Shown: positions 1 through 7,301, counted from the stretch's first letter. The stretch is 41,523 nt of DNA from Stenotrophomonas sp. 278 (GCF_003935715.1 NZ_RHPP01000020.1:1-41523), one strand, 5' to 3'. The notes: generated by a model from the sequence alone, not told the origin. Translations and numbers: made by a program.

Positions 1-114
1 AACTACACTGTTGGCTTTTCCTGCAAAACCCCCAGGGGGCCCTCCCGTGGCGTTTGGGCGCGCTAGCGGGCCCCCCCGGGGGCGGCCCACGGGCGGGCGC
101 TACCGTTCGGCTCA
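1..114. other. Unassigned left edge, GC homopolymer-rich
   Basis: No convincing gene is visible before pilS. The stretch contains several runs of C and G (around 30-42 and 70-83) that could fold on themselves. It may be the 3' flank of a neighbouring gene or a poorly assembled contig edge. I cannot assign a function. Confidence 0.4.
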
Positions 115-141
115 CCGGTAGCGCCGGCCGTTGGCCGGCCC
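115..141 (+). repeat. SMAG-type GTAG palindrome
   Basis: A GTAG head (118-121) is followed by a GC-rich hairpin: GCCGGCC at 123-129, loop GTT, GGCCGGC at 133-139. This is the architecture of the REP-like SMAG repeats described in Stenotrophomonas maltophilia. A 27-bp identical copy lies at 3407-3433, so the pilSR pair is flanked by the same repeat in the same orientation. Confidence 0.8.
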
Positions 142-197
142 ATGCAATCGTTCCGAACGCCGATACACTGGTCCCCAGCCAGAAGGGGAGTTCCGGC

Positions 198-1811
198 GTG
201 TCACCCAGCGCTTCACTGATCGACCGCATCGAGTCCCTGCCCCGGCGGGAACTGTATTTCTTCGCCCTGTACCGCGTGCTGATCGCCGCGGTCATTGCCG
301 CACTGCTGTTCAGCCCGCTGGCGAACCTGGTGGGCGAGTCCACCCACCCCCGGCTGGCGGCGGTGGTCAGCGGCACCTACCTTGGGCTGTCCCTGCTGTT
401 CCTGATCGCCGGGCGCAGCGAGCGCTGGCTGCGCCCCATCGTGGTCGGCAGCGTGGTGGTCGACATCATCGCCACCGCCCTGCTCGCCCACGCCCTGCCC
501 GGTGCCAGTGCCGGGCTTTCGATGGCCCTGCTGTTCAACATCGCCGCTGCCGCCACCCTGCTGCCGCTGTCGCTCGGCCTGGCCCTGGCCCTGACCGCGG
601 CCGCCGCGACCGCCGGCGAATACGTCTGGAACGTGCTGGAGAACGGCGACCCCACCCGCACCCTGGCCGAGCTGGCCATGTTCATCACCAGCTATCTCGC
701 GCTGGCCTTCGTCAGCTACCAGGTCGGCAGCCGCGCCCGCCGCAACCAGCAGCTGGCCAACCAGCGCGGCGAGGAAGTGGCCAACCTGTTCGAGATCAAC
801 GAACTGATCATCCGCCGCATGCGCACCGGCGTGCTGGTGGTCGACGGCAGCAACCGCATCACCCTGGCCAACGAGGCCGCCAGCACCCTGATCGGAGACA
901 GCGATGGCAACAGTGGCACCGGCAAGCTGGAACTGGCCAGCGCCGCGCCCGACCTGCTGCGCCGCCTGCAGCGCTGGCGCAACGGCTGGAACAACGAGGA
1001 GACCCCGCTGCAGCTCTCCCCCGACCAGCCCGAAGTGCAGCCGCGCTTCGCCCGGCTGCTGGCCGGCAGCGACCTGACCCTGGTGTTCCTGGACGACTCC
1101 AGCGTGGTGTCGCGCCGTGCCGAGTCGCTCACCCTTTCCGCCATGGGCCGGTTCTCGGCCAGCCTTGCCCACGAGATCCGCAATCCGCTGGCGGCGATCA
1201 ACTACGCGGCCCAGCTGCTGGAAGAGTCCACCGTCATCACCGACACCGACCGCCGCCTGCTGCAGATCATCCACCAGCAGTGCCAGCGCACCAACGGCAT
1301 CGTCGAAAGCGTGCTGGGCCTGGCCCGCCGCGAGCGCGCCAATCCCGAGAACCTCGACCTGGCCGCCTTCGTGCGCCGCTTCGTGCTGGACTACAAGCAG
1401 AGCCTGACCCTGGAAACAGACAGCGTCGAGCCGATCATCACCGAGTCCTCGGTGCACGGCCTGGTCGACCCGCGCCATCTGCACCAGATCCTGACCGCCC
1501 TGGTCCACAACGCCCTCAAATACGGCCGCACCGGCCAGGAGCCGGCGCGGGTCCGCCTGCGCGTGGCGCGGATGGAGCGTTCGGCGGTGATCGACGTGAT
1601 GGACCGCGGCCCCGGCATTCCGGAAAAGGTCGCCAGCCAGCTGTTCCGGCCGTTCTTCACCACCTCCGAGCACGGCACCGGGCTGGGCCTGTATATCGCC
1701 CGCGAGCTGTGCCGGGCCAACCAGGCGCGGCTGGAGTACGTGTCCGTTCCGGCCGGCGGTGCCTGCTTCCGGCTGATCCTGCCGGGACCGCACACCATGT
1801 TGCCGGAATGA
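198..1811 (+). CDS. pilS: Type IV pilus sensor histidine kinase PilS
   Basis: Membrane histidine kinase of the PilS-PilR system, which controls sigma-54-dependent transcription of pilin. The N-terminal third (roughly residues 20-180) is a run of hydrophobic helices, consistent with six membrane segments, followed by a PAS-like stretch and a HisKA domain whose phospho-accepting His is about residue 325 in AHEIRNPLA. The ATPase domain shows an N-box (HNALKYG), a G1 box (DRGPGIPE) and GTGLGLYIAREL near the C-terminus. I start at GTG 198 because AGAAGGGGAG lies just upstream with good spacing and the protein then begins MSPSASLIDRIESLPRRELY (537 aa); a longer in-frame start at 54 would add a low-complexity extension across the SMAG repeat. 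pilR follows after 86 bp. Confidence 0.95.
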   Translation: MSPSASLIDRIESLPRRELYFFALYRVLIAAVIAALLFSPLANLVGESTHPRLAAVVSGTYLGLSLLFLIAGRSERWLRPIVVGSVVVDIIATALLAHALPGASAGLSMALLFNIAAAATLLPLSLGLALALTAAAATAGEYVWNVLENGDPTRTLAELAMFITSYLALAFVSYQVGSRARRNQQLANQRGEEVANLFEINELIIRRMRTGVLVVDGSNRITLANEAASTLIGDSDGNSGTGKLELASAAPDLLRRLQRWRNGWNNEETPLQLSPDQPEVQPRFARLLAGSDLTLVFLDDSSVVSRRAESLTLSAMGRFSASLAHEIRNPLAAINYAAQLLEESTVITDTDRRLLQIIHQQCQRTNGIVESVLGLARRERANPENLDLAAFVRRFVLDYKQSLTLETDSVEPIITESSVHGLVDPRHLHQILTALVHNALKYGRTGQEPARVRLRVARMERSAVIDVMDRGPGIPEKVASQLFRPFFTTSEHGTGLGLYIARELCRANQARLEYVSVPAGGACFRLILPGPHTMLPE

Positions 1812-1860
1812 CACGCACGCCTGTTCCAATCGTTAAAAACGAGCAACAACTGTCAAAGAT

Positions 1861-1890
1861 TTGTCGTTAGCAACCTTCCTCGGCTATCTT
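1861..1890 (+). promoter_or_regulatory. Candidate promoter for pilR (leaderless)
   Basis: TTGTCG at 1861-1866 and TATCTT at 1885-1890 are separated by 18 bp and resemble sigma-70 -35 and -10 elements. The -10 ends 7 nt before the pilR ATG and no Shine-Dalgarno is visible, so transcription from here would give a leaderless or nearly leaderless pilR mRNA, separate from read-through from pilS. Confidence 0.45.
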
Positions 1891-1897
1891 CACTCCC

Positions 1898-3289
1898 ATG
1901 AACGAAAACCGCAGCGCCCTCGTTGTCGATGACGAACGCGACATCCGCGAACTGCTGGTACTGACGTTGGGCCGCATGGGCCTGCGGATCAGCACGGCCG
2001 CCAACCTCGCCGAAGCCCGCGAGCTGCTGGCCAGCAACCCGTACGACCTGTGCATCACCGACATGCGCCTGCCCGACGGCAATGGCATTGAACTGGTGAC
2101 CGAGATCGCCCAGCACTATCCACGCACGCCGGTGGCGATGATCACCGCCTTCGGCAGCATGGACCTGGCCGTGGAAGCCCTGAAGGCCGGTGCCTTTGAC
2201 TTCGTCAGCAAGCCGGTGGACATCGCGGTGCTGCGCGGCCTGGTCAAGCACGCGCTGGAGTTGAACAACAGCGAGCGCCCCGCCCCCCCGCCGATGACCA
2301 GCGAGCAGACCACGCGCCTGCTGGGCGAATCCGCTGCGATGGATGCACTGCGCACCACCATTGAAAAGGTCGCGCGCAGCCAGGCTCCGGTGTACATCCT
2401 GGGCGAGTCCGGCGTGGGCAAGGAACTGGTTGCCCGCACCATCCACGCGCAGAGCGCGCGCGCCGCCGGCACCTTCGTGCCGGTGAACTGCGGTGCCATT
2501 CCGTCCGAGCTGATGGAAAGCGAGTTCTTCGGGCACAAGAAGGGCAGCTTCAGCGGCGCGCACGCCGACAAGCCGGGCCTGTTCCAGGCCGCACACGGCG
2601 GCACCCTGTTCCTGGACGAAGTGGCCGAGCTGCCGCTGCAGATGCAGGTGAAGCTGCTGCGCGCGATCCAGGAGAAGTCGATCCGCCCGGTGGGTGCCGC
2701 CACCGAAGTGCCGGTGGACGTGCGCATTCTTTCGGCCACCCACAAGGACCTGGGCCAGCTGGTGGATGACGGACGCTTCCGCCACGACCTGTATTACCGC
2801 ATCAACGTGATCGAGCTGCGCGTGCCGCCGCTGCGCGAACGCCGCAGCGACCTGCCGCAGCTCGCCGCCTCGATCCTCGCCCGCCTCGCCCGCACCCACG
2901 GCCGTCCGACCCCGCTGCTGGCTCCTTCGGCCCTGGACGCGCTGGGCCTGTACCACTTCCCCGGCAACGTGCGCGAACTGGAGAACATCCTGGAACGTGC
3001 CCTGGCCCTGGCCGAGGGCGACACCATCAGCGCCAGCGACCTGCGCCTGCCGCAGCCCGGTGCCCCCCGCCAGACCGGCACCACCGCTGTTCCCGCCGCG
3101 CACGAGGAAGCCGTGGTGGACCTCCCCGCCGGCAACGGTGCCCTGCCCTCCTACATCGAGCAGATGGAACGCACCGCGATCCAGAAGGCGCTGGAAGAAA
3201 ACCGCTGGAACAAGACCCGCACCGCCGCACAGCTGGGCATCACGTTCCGCGCGCTGCGCTACAAGCTGAAAAAGCTGGGCATGGATTAA
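1898..3289 (+). CDS. pilR: Type IV pilus response regulator PilR (sigma-54 activator)
   Basis: NtrC-family enhancer-binding protein, 463 aa, partner of PilS and activator of pilA. The receiver domain (residues about 6-118) has acidic pocket DDE at 11-13, phospho-acceptor D55 in ITDMRLPDG and the conserved Lys at about 105. The AAA+ domain (about 140-370) has Walker A GESGVGKE at 169-176, Walker B GGTLFLDE near 234-241, and the sigma-54-contacting loop as GSFSGA at about 216-221, a mild variant of GAFTGA. A Fis-type helix-turn-helix closes the protein (about 425-460). Two sigma-54 promoters in front of the pilin genes further along the window are the obvious targets. A SMAG hairpin pair begins 5 bp after the stop. 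Confidence 0.96.
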   Translation: MNENRSALVVDDERDIRELLVLTLGRMGLRISTAANLAEARELLASNPYDLCITDMRLPDGNGIELVTEIAQHYPRTPVAMITAFGSMDLAVEALKAGAFDFVSKPVDIAVLRGLVKHALELNNSERPAPPPMTSEQTTRLLGESAAMDALRTTIEKVARSQAPVYILGESGVGKELVARTIHAQSARAAGTFVPVNCGAIPSELMESEFFGHKKGSFSGAHADKPGLFQAAHGGTLFLDEVAELPLQMQVKLLRAIQEKSIRPVGAATEVPVDVRILSATHKDLGQLVDDGRFRHDLYYRINVIELRVPPLRERRSDLPQLAASILARLARTHGRPTPLLAPSALDALGLYHFPGNVRELENILERALALAEGDTISASDLRLPQPGAPRQTGTTAVPAAHEEAVVDLPAGNGALPSYIEQMERTAIQKALEENRWNKTRTAAQLGITFRALRYKLKKLGMD

Positions 3290-3294
3290 CCACC

Positions 3295-3356
3295 GTAGCG
3301 ACACGCCATGCGTGTCGGCTTTCCGCGCACACCGCGATGACGCGCATGGCGCGTCA
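3295..3356. repeat. SMAG pair, facing palindromes
   Basis: GTAG at 3295-3298 heads a palindrome (ACACGC, CAT, GCGTGT), and a second palindrome, TGACGCGCATGGCGCGTCA, occupies 3338-3356. They lie immediately 3' of pilR and could form two hairpins in the transcript, either protecting or terminating it. Confidence 0.75.
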
Positions 3357-3406
3357 CCACGCGCCCCCGCAACCCGCCTCCACCGACACCCCGCCGAAAC
3401 CGACAC

Positions 3407-3433
3407 CCGGTAGCGCCGGCCGTTGGCCGGCCC
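3407..3433 (+). repeat. SMAG-type GTAG palindrome
   Basis: Identical over 27 bp to the copy at 115-141, in the same orientation. It lies in the pilR to 3548-gene gap. Confidence 0.8.
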
Positions 3434-3547
3434 CGGCGGTGCCGCACCCCAAGCACACCAACGGCTGCAGCAGACTCAATCGAGTCGCCCTCAACGGTTC
3501 GCACGCGCTTCCATAGACAGCCCACACCCCGGAAGTACGATCCGGAC

Positions 3548-3787
3548 ATGGCTACCCAAAAGATCCCCCTCAAAAATACCGCTGGCAAGACGAACGCCGT
3601 CAAGCAAGTGCAATCCACGTCGCACCGTCCATCGAAGTCCGAGCCGAATTTCTACGCGCATTTCGCCACCTTCGAGGAGGAGCTGGCTTATGTCTATGGC
3701 AGCATGACGCCGGAGGATGATGTCGAAATTCTTTACAAGGCAGGAATTCTCACCCCTTCAGGCCGTTTGAGCTCCAAGTTCAAATGA
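3548..3787 (+). CDS. Small protein, possible antitoxin partner of the 3784 gene
   Basis: 79-aa protein with a basic, low-complexity N-terminus (residues 1-35, rich in Lys, Ser, Thr) and a more ordered acidic C-terminal half containing FATFEEELAYVYG and VEILYKAGIL. I do not recognise a named family. Its last codons overlap the next gene by 4 bp (ATGA), which implies translational coupling. A TACGAT hexamer at 3536-3541 lies 6 nt before the ATG and no Shine-Dalgarno is visible, suggesting a leaderless message. Its size, order and coupling fit an antitoxin or accessory partner of the downstream protein, but that role is inference from context only. Confidence 0.75.
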   Translation: MATQKIPLKNTAGKTNAVKQVQSTSHRPSKSEPNFYAHFATFEEELAYVYGSMTPEDDVEILYKAGILTPSGRLSSKFK

Positions 3788-4476
3788 TCGACGGCCATCT
3801 TCTTGTGGGCTACCACGGATGCGACATCACCGTACGCGACGGGCTGGTATCCGGAAACCTGCAACCGGAACAAAGCAACGATCAGTACGACTGGCTCGGG
3901 CCGGGCTTCTACATGTTTGAGGGCGACGAAGAGCGCGCTCGATCGTTCGCCGAGAGCGCGGCACAACAGCCGGATCGACGACTCACTGCGCGCCCCATCG
4001 CCACGCCTGCAGTGGTGGGCTGCCTGTTCAGCCTGCGAAGCTGCTTGGACATGACCACGAAAGCAGGCCGGCTTGAGTTCGAAGATGCTTACATCCACCT
4101 TCAAAGCGGCTTCCTGCAGACCGGCCGAACGCTACCCATCAACGTACCGGCCCAACGGGAGGACCAGGAAGTCCTCCTCCGCGGGCTGGATCGCGCAGTT
4201 TTCTGCCTCATGCATGCAAGGCGAGAGGCAGTCACTGCCAAAGGCCCCGTTCAAGCCGTCCGCGGCGCATTCCGCCAAGGCGTAGAAATCGCACCCAGCT
4301 CAGGCTTCCACCGCGACAGCCACGTGCAGATCGCTCTCCGCGACTTCAGCTGCATAAAAGGCTGGTTCCTTCTACCAGGAGACCGCCAGTTGAATGAGCG
4401 CGAACTCGCCGAGGCCACCGAGCGATACACCAAACTACACGCAGCCCACCCCAAGCCACGCCGCCGATCCCCGTAG
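3784..4476 (+). CDS. ADP-ribosyltransferase-like protein, possible toxin
   Basis: 230-aa soluble protein. The N-terminus carries GYHGCD (His11) and WLGPGFYMFEGDEERARSFA (Tyr43), and near the C-terminus is SHVQIALRDFSCIKGWF with Gln at about 182. The order His, Tyr, then a Gln or Glu at the start of a late strand resembles the H-Y-[EQ] triad of diphtheria-toxin-type ADP-ribosyltransferases. I recall similar YHG...LGxGxYF proteins as an uncharacterised bacterial family. Activity and target are unknown. The gene overlaps the 79-aa gene by 4 bp. Its TAG stop (4474-4476) is part of the GTAG head of a SMAG repeat, so the C-terminal basic tail (PKPRRRSP) may be set by that repeat. Alternative: a non-toxic metabolic ADP-ribosyltransferase fold. 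Confidence 0.75.
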   Translation: MIDGHLLVGYHGCDITVRDGLVSGNLQPEQSNDQYDWLGPGFYMFEGDEERARSFAESAAQQPDRRLTARPIATPAVVGCLFSLRSCLDMTTKAGRLEFEDAYIHLQSGFLQTGRTLPINVPAQREDQEVLLRGLDRAVFCLMHARREAVTAKGPVQAVRGAFRQGVEIAPSSGFHRDSHVQIALRDFSCIKGWFLLPGDRQLNERELAEATERYTKLHAAHPKPRRRSP

Positions 4477-4534
4477 CGACGCGCCATGCGCGTCGGCTCA
4501 CCGCGCACACCCAGCTGACGCGCATGGCGCGTCA
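4473..4534. repeat. SMAG pair shared by two convergent genes
   Basis: GTAG 4473-4476 plus palindrome GACGCGC-CAT-GCGCGTC (4478-4494), then TGACGCGCATGGCGCGTCA (4516-4534). The first supplies the stop codon of the plus-strand ADP-ribosyltransferase-like gene; the second supplies the stop codon of the minus-strand 64-aa gene. It probably acts as a two-way transcript end. Confidence 0.75.
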
Positions 4535-4726
4535 AGACGCATCCTCCGCACCACCCTCCCCCATCTCCGGCACGCACGCAACAACGAAGCCCACCTCGAG
4601 CTTCCTGCCTTCCGCTCCGCACCCCGCCTCCACCACCACGCGCGCGCCCCGCGCCCGCGCCGGCTCGCGCCCTACAGTCCCCCACAGCACCTCAAGGCCA
4701 TTCTCGTAAGCCAGGTAAATCGGCAC
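4532..4726 (-). CDS. Hypothetical 64-aa protein
   Basis: GTG-started gene with a clear AAAGGAG Shine-Dalgarno 7 nt upstream. The product begins MPIYLAYENGLEVLWGTVGR and has no signal peptide, membrane segment or motif I recognise; the middle is Ala/Arg/Gly-rich and the end is acidic. The good ribosome binding site and the ordered N-terminus are the reasons for calling it. The stop lies in a SMAG palindrome. Function unknown. Confidence 0.5.
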   Translation of the reverse strand: MPIYLAYENGLEVLWGTVGREPARARGARVVVEAGCGAEGRKLEVGFVVACVPEMGEGGAEDAS

Positions 4727-5212
4727 AGCTCATCTCCTTTGCAAGCCACCGTGCAGGACAGCACGGCACAGCAGGCATCAAAAGTAGCCGAGTGAATCCA
4801 GAGAACGCGCAGCCCGACAGCCACCACCCGATCCACGCCAACGATTCCAAGCCCAAACAAGCACGCGGGCACAAGCACGCACATTCGCAATCAACCCACC
4901 ACGCGCCTTACAACGCAGATCCGCGTAGTGCCGGGCTTGCCCGGCAACCCAACCCAACCAAACCCCACATCCCCGCGCCATCAGCGCCAAAACCGACAAC
5001 TCAACCACGCATCCACACGCGCGCAGCAAACAAAAATTCCCACACCAAAAACGTCATAACTCCGAACCGCAAACGCGGCATCCGTCACGCTTTTCCATGC
5101 ATTCGGCTTACATACGACACGCGGCACGTTGCGAAGCGATGCACCAACGCGCCGCACAAAATGCAGGCGGTCTCCGCTACGCTTTCATCTGTCGCATGGT
5201 GTGTCCTGGAGC
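4727..5212. other. Gene-poor A/C-rich stretch
   Basis: No supported gene. The plus strand is conspicuously rich in A and C and poor in G and T over about 4740-5060. A SMAG copy sits at 4925-4946 (GTAG head, then TGCCGGGC-TT-GCCCGGCA). Open frames here encode low-complexity His/Pro/Asn/Lys text without a ribosome binding site. The upstream signals of the 64-aa gene lie at the left end. Confidence 0.5.
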
Positions 5213-5354
5213 GTAAGAACTCTGTCAGAAGAAATCATGTTGTACGGCAAGTGTCGGGAGGGCGACGAAATAAAAAACCCTCACGGAAATACGTCGCGCC
5301 GGTTCTTCTGACGGTTCTTACCCTCCCGACTCCCCCGCCATCCCGGCGGGGGAG
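5213..5354 (+). promoter_or_regulatory. Structured leader with alternative stems upstream of the SymE-like gene
   Basis: Arm A (5213-5233) pairs with A' (5303-5321) through 8 + 10 bp around a small bulge. Arm B, GTCGGGAGGG (5253-5262), pairs perfectly with B', CCCTCCCGAC (5321-5330). A short C stem (5262-5267 with 5292-5297) fits inside either. A 10-bp hairpin with a 5-nt loop follows (5330-5339 with 5345-5354) and ends 8 nt before the AGGAGG of the next gene. A:A' and B:B' cannot both form fully, so two folds compete. That arrangement suggests an attenuator or translational switch; no known RNA family was recognised. Confidence 0.55.
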
Positions 5355-5374
5355 ATTCAACCAGGAGGCATACC

Positions 5375-5683
5375 TTGAACGAAGAACCCGAAGACTGGGA
5401 TGAGCTGACCGAAGAGCAGAAGGAATTTCGACGCCGCTTCTGGCGGCCACCCAAGAGCATCGTCGTCAACGCGCTACACCACGACGGCGTCAAGACCTAC
5501 CCGGGCTGCCCCAGCGTTCCCTGTTTCAAAACACGGGGCCTGTGGATCAGGGAGCTTGGCATTGATCCGGGCACGCGGCTGTACCTGTACCCGGAGTGGC
5601 GAGGCTTCCGCTGGCATGCGGACCCACCGCCGAAGGGTCAGGAGGCAGTGAGGGTGTATAGGAAGGTGGCGCGAGGTAGATAG
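5375..5683 (+). CDS. SymE-like small protein (possible type I toxin)
   Basis: 102 aa, TTG start fixed by a strong AGGAGG at 5363-5368, 6 nt upstream. The C-terminal half, PCFKTRGLWIRELGIDPGTR followed by alternating beta-type residues, resembles the SymE toxin core (compact beta domain with a conserved G-x-W-[IL] and a G at the next turn). The N-terminus is acidic (EEPEDWDELTEEQKEF). SymE proteins are normally held in check by an antisense RNA or a structured leader, and this gene follows an unusually structured 140-nt leader. The family call is by eye and moderate. Nothing in the sequence shows a LexA-type operator. Confidence 0.7.
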   Translation: MNEEPEDWDELTEEQKEFRRRFWRPPKSIVVNALHHDGVKTYPGCPSVPCFKTRGLWIRELGIDPGTRLYLYPEWRGFRWHADPPPKGQEAVRVYRKVARGR

Positions 5684-5725
5684 CGAGCTCCCCGGCCAAC
5701 CCTCAGGCAGCGGCTGAACCGGAAC

Positions 5726-5750
5726 CAGGGCGGCACGAAGTGCCGCCCTG
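5726..5750. terminator. Perfect 11-bp hairpin, possible terminator
   Basis: CAGGGCGGCAC (5726-5736), loop GAA, GTGCCGCCCTG (5740-5750), placed 43 bp after the SymE-like gene. No T tract follows, so it may act as an mRNA end stabiliser rather than an intrinsic terminator. Confidence 0.45.
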
Positions 5751-5827
5751 ACATCTTCCGATCACCCGCTCCATGTCACGCGATACCAGCAAAGAAACCG
5801 CGAATGTTCAACTTCCGCACCCAACAC

Positions 5828-5863
5828 TACGCCATTGACGCATGTACGCCAATGGCGTACATT
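5828..5863 (+). promoter_or_regulatory. higBA-type promoter with overlapping operator
   Basis: TTGACG (5835-5840) and TACATT (5858-5863) are spaced by exactly 17 bp, a strong sigma-70 arrangement. The palindrome TGTACGCC-AAT-GGCGTACA (5843-5861) covers the spacer and -10, and TACGCCATTG at 5828-5837 repeats TACGCCAATG at 5845-5854. This is the expected layout for autorepression by the downstream helix-turn-helix antitoxin. The -10 ends 8 nt before the ATG, so the message would be leaderless. Confidence 0.7.
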
Positions 5864-5871
5864 TAAGCGCA

Positions 5872-6186
5872 ATGCTGTTCATCGAGACCTCGATGTTCAC
5901 CCGCTTGCTCGCGGGACTGATGAGCGATGAGGAGTACAGCCGTTTCCAAGTCGAACTGGCCCGCGCACCAACGTCCGGCGATGTAATTGAGGGAACTGGA
6001 GGATTGCGAAAAGTCCGTGTCGCGCTACCTGGACGAGGCAAGCGTGGCGGCGCGCGGGTGATCTACTACTACTTCTCGTCAGACTCGAAGATCGTTCTAC
6101 TGCTCGTGTATTCGAAGAATGTTCAGGGCAATCTGACCCAATCGCAGAAGAATGCGCTCAGGGCCATTATTGAAAACTGGAAGTGA
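5872..6186 (+). CDS. higB: HigB/RelE-type toxin
   Basis: 104-aa protein of the RelE/ParE superfamily, HigB-like branch. It shows the usual elements: an N-terminal helix region MLFIETSMFTRLLAGLMSDE, the basic core GGLRKVRVALPGRGKRGGAR, then VIYYYF and IVLLLVYSKN beta strands and a C-terminal helix. Such toxins cleave ribosome-associated mRNA. I start at ATG 5872; an ATG at 5842 would lie inside the operator. The antitoxin follows at once, in the toxin-first order typical of HigBA. Symbol given by family similarity. Confidence 0.88.
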   Translation: MLFIETSMFTRLLAGLMSDEEYSRFQVELARAPTSGDVIEGTGGLRKVRVALPGRGKRGGARVIYYYFSSDSKIVLLLVYSKNVQGNLTQSQKNALRAIIENWK

Positions 6187-6191
6187 ACGTC

Positions 6192-6488
6192 ATGGATAAC
6201 AGTCTATTTGCCGAGTTGATGGGCAGTGTGGCGGAAGCTGACCAGATTCTAGCGGGGAAGCGAAGCGCCTCCCGCGAGATCCACATCAGCGCCATTGAAG
6301 TGCGCGAGATCCGGAAATCCACCGGACTATCGCAAGAGAAGTTTGCCCGCATCATTCATGTCGATGTGGGCACACTCCGCAACTGGGAGCAAGGGCGCCG
6401 CGACCCCACTGGCCCTGCGCGCGCTCTACTTCATGTGATTAGAAGCAATCCAAAGGAAACGTTGCGCGCACTTGCTGATGCGCGCTGA
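6192..6488 (+). CDS. higA: HigA-type antitoxin, XRE family
   Basis: 98-aa protein with an N-terminal linker (MDNSLFAELMGSVAEADQIL) and a C-terminal helix-turn-helix: VREIRKSTGLSQEKFARIIH, then VGTLRNWEQGRRDPTGPARA, the signature of HigA-type DNA-binding antitoxins. It should neutralise the adjacent toxin and repress the palindromic operator at 5843-5861. ATG 6192 is preferred because GGAAG lies about 8 nt upstream and the protein then begins MDNSLF as in relatives; a GTG at 6183 overlapping the toxin stop is the alternative. Confidence 0.88.
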   Translation: MDNSLFAELMGSVAEADQILAGKRSASREIHISAIEVREIRKSTGLSQEKFARIIHVDVGTLRNWEQGRRDPTGPARALLHVIRSNPKETLRALADAR

Positions 6489-6590
6489 TTTCAGCGCACC
6501 TCTCTCCGCTGCTGCCGTGAGCGCCAACGCCTTAGGTTCTCGCAGCACCACCCTGCGATGGCCGTTCCCTTCACATCAACGTCGCCCTGC

Positions 6591-7259
6591 TCACCTCCTG
6601 ACCAACGAAGCGGCGTGGGCCGATATCTCTAGAAAGCCGTCTGCCAAATACATTCGCAACATGTTTCGCTCGGGGTAGATCGTGCAGCCTCCTACGTTGC
6701 CGTACTTATGCACTCCGCTCATAGCGACAACATTCAGCCTACAAAAAGATGCCGTGACACCCTGAAAGACTAGGCTGGCCGGGGCGCGATCGGAAGTGGA
6801 TATCCCGGTGCGTGCTTGCATCTCAACGCAACATGAACTGAACTTCGGCGAGAACTCAATGGACTCAATGTACGAAAAGTCCAAGCTCGAGTTCTCAAAC
6901 CCCTGAATACCATCAGCACTAATCAGATCTGGCGCACAGTAGGAAGTACTCTCAACATCCGCCCGTGCACGAAGTTCGACGCCACCGAAGTTTGCATTGA
7001 CGAACCCTCCCACAGTCGAGAGATGAAGCTTCCCGCTTGACGAATCAAGATCCCCGGCCTGTACGTTGCCCGGCCGCGCATGGTCGCTAAGTTCAGCGAA
7101 GTCGAAACTACCCCCGAACAGGGTTACGCCCGAAAATGCTAGACGGCGCAAGTCGCGATCGCGCCCACTGCTCGTCCTCAAGCCAAGGTCGACCTCGACC
7201 TCCTGCCTGACGATGGAAATTGCAACTCTAGAAACGGAAGCGTCATGAAAATCAATCAT
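6591..7259 (-). CDS. Hypothetical protein downstream of the RHS immunity region
   Basis: 222 aa from ATG 7259, beginning MIDFHDASVSRVAISIVRQE. The N-terminal IDFHDA followed by alternating strands and a later LAFSGVTLF resembles small immunity-type or beta-sandwich proteins found beside polymorphic toxins, but I do not recognise a specific family. No signal peptide or membrane helix. A GTG at 7301, directly after the stop of the 57-aa gene, would extend it by 14 residues; neither start has a clear Shine-Dalgarno. It is the last gene of the rhs-imm-57aa row, all on the minus strand, so it may be an additional immunity protein. Gene density and base use match the accessory block rather than the core. 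Confidence 0.65.
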   Translation of the reverse strand: MIDFHDASVSRVAISIVRQEVEVDLGLRTSSGRDRDLRRLAFSGVTLFGGSFDFAELSDHARPGNVQAGDLDSSSGKLHLSTVGGFVNANFGGVELRARADVESTSYCAPDLISADGIQGFENSSLDFSYIESIEFSPKFSSCCVEMQARTGISTSDRAPASLVFQGVTASFCRLNVVAMSGVHKYGNVGGCTIYPERNMLRMYLADGFLEISAHAASLVRR

Positions 7260-7301
7260 GTCAGTTGGATATCTCAACGCAGTTCCGGACACATCAGCCA
7301 C

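Noticed and set aside
5213-5330. True pseudoknot formed by A:A' and B:B'
   Set aside because: A' and B' are adjacent, so no loop is left to span the 18-bp stem; alternative folds are more likely.
4792-5403. 203-aa open frame
   Set aside because: Low-complexity His/Pro/Asn/Lys composition, no ribosome binding site, and it runs across the structured leader into the SymE-like gene.
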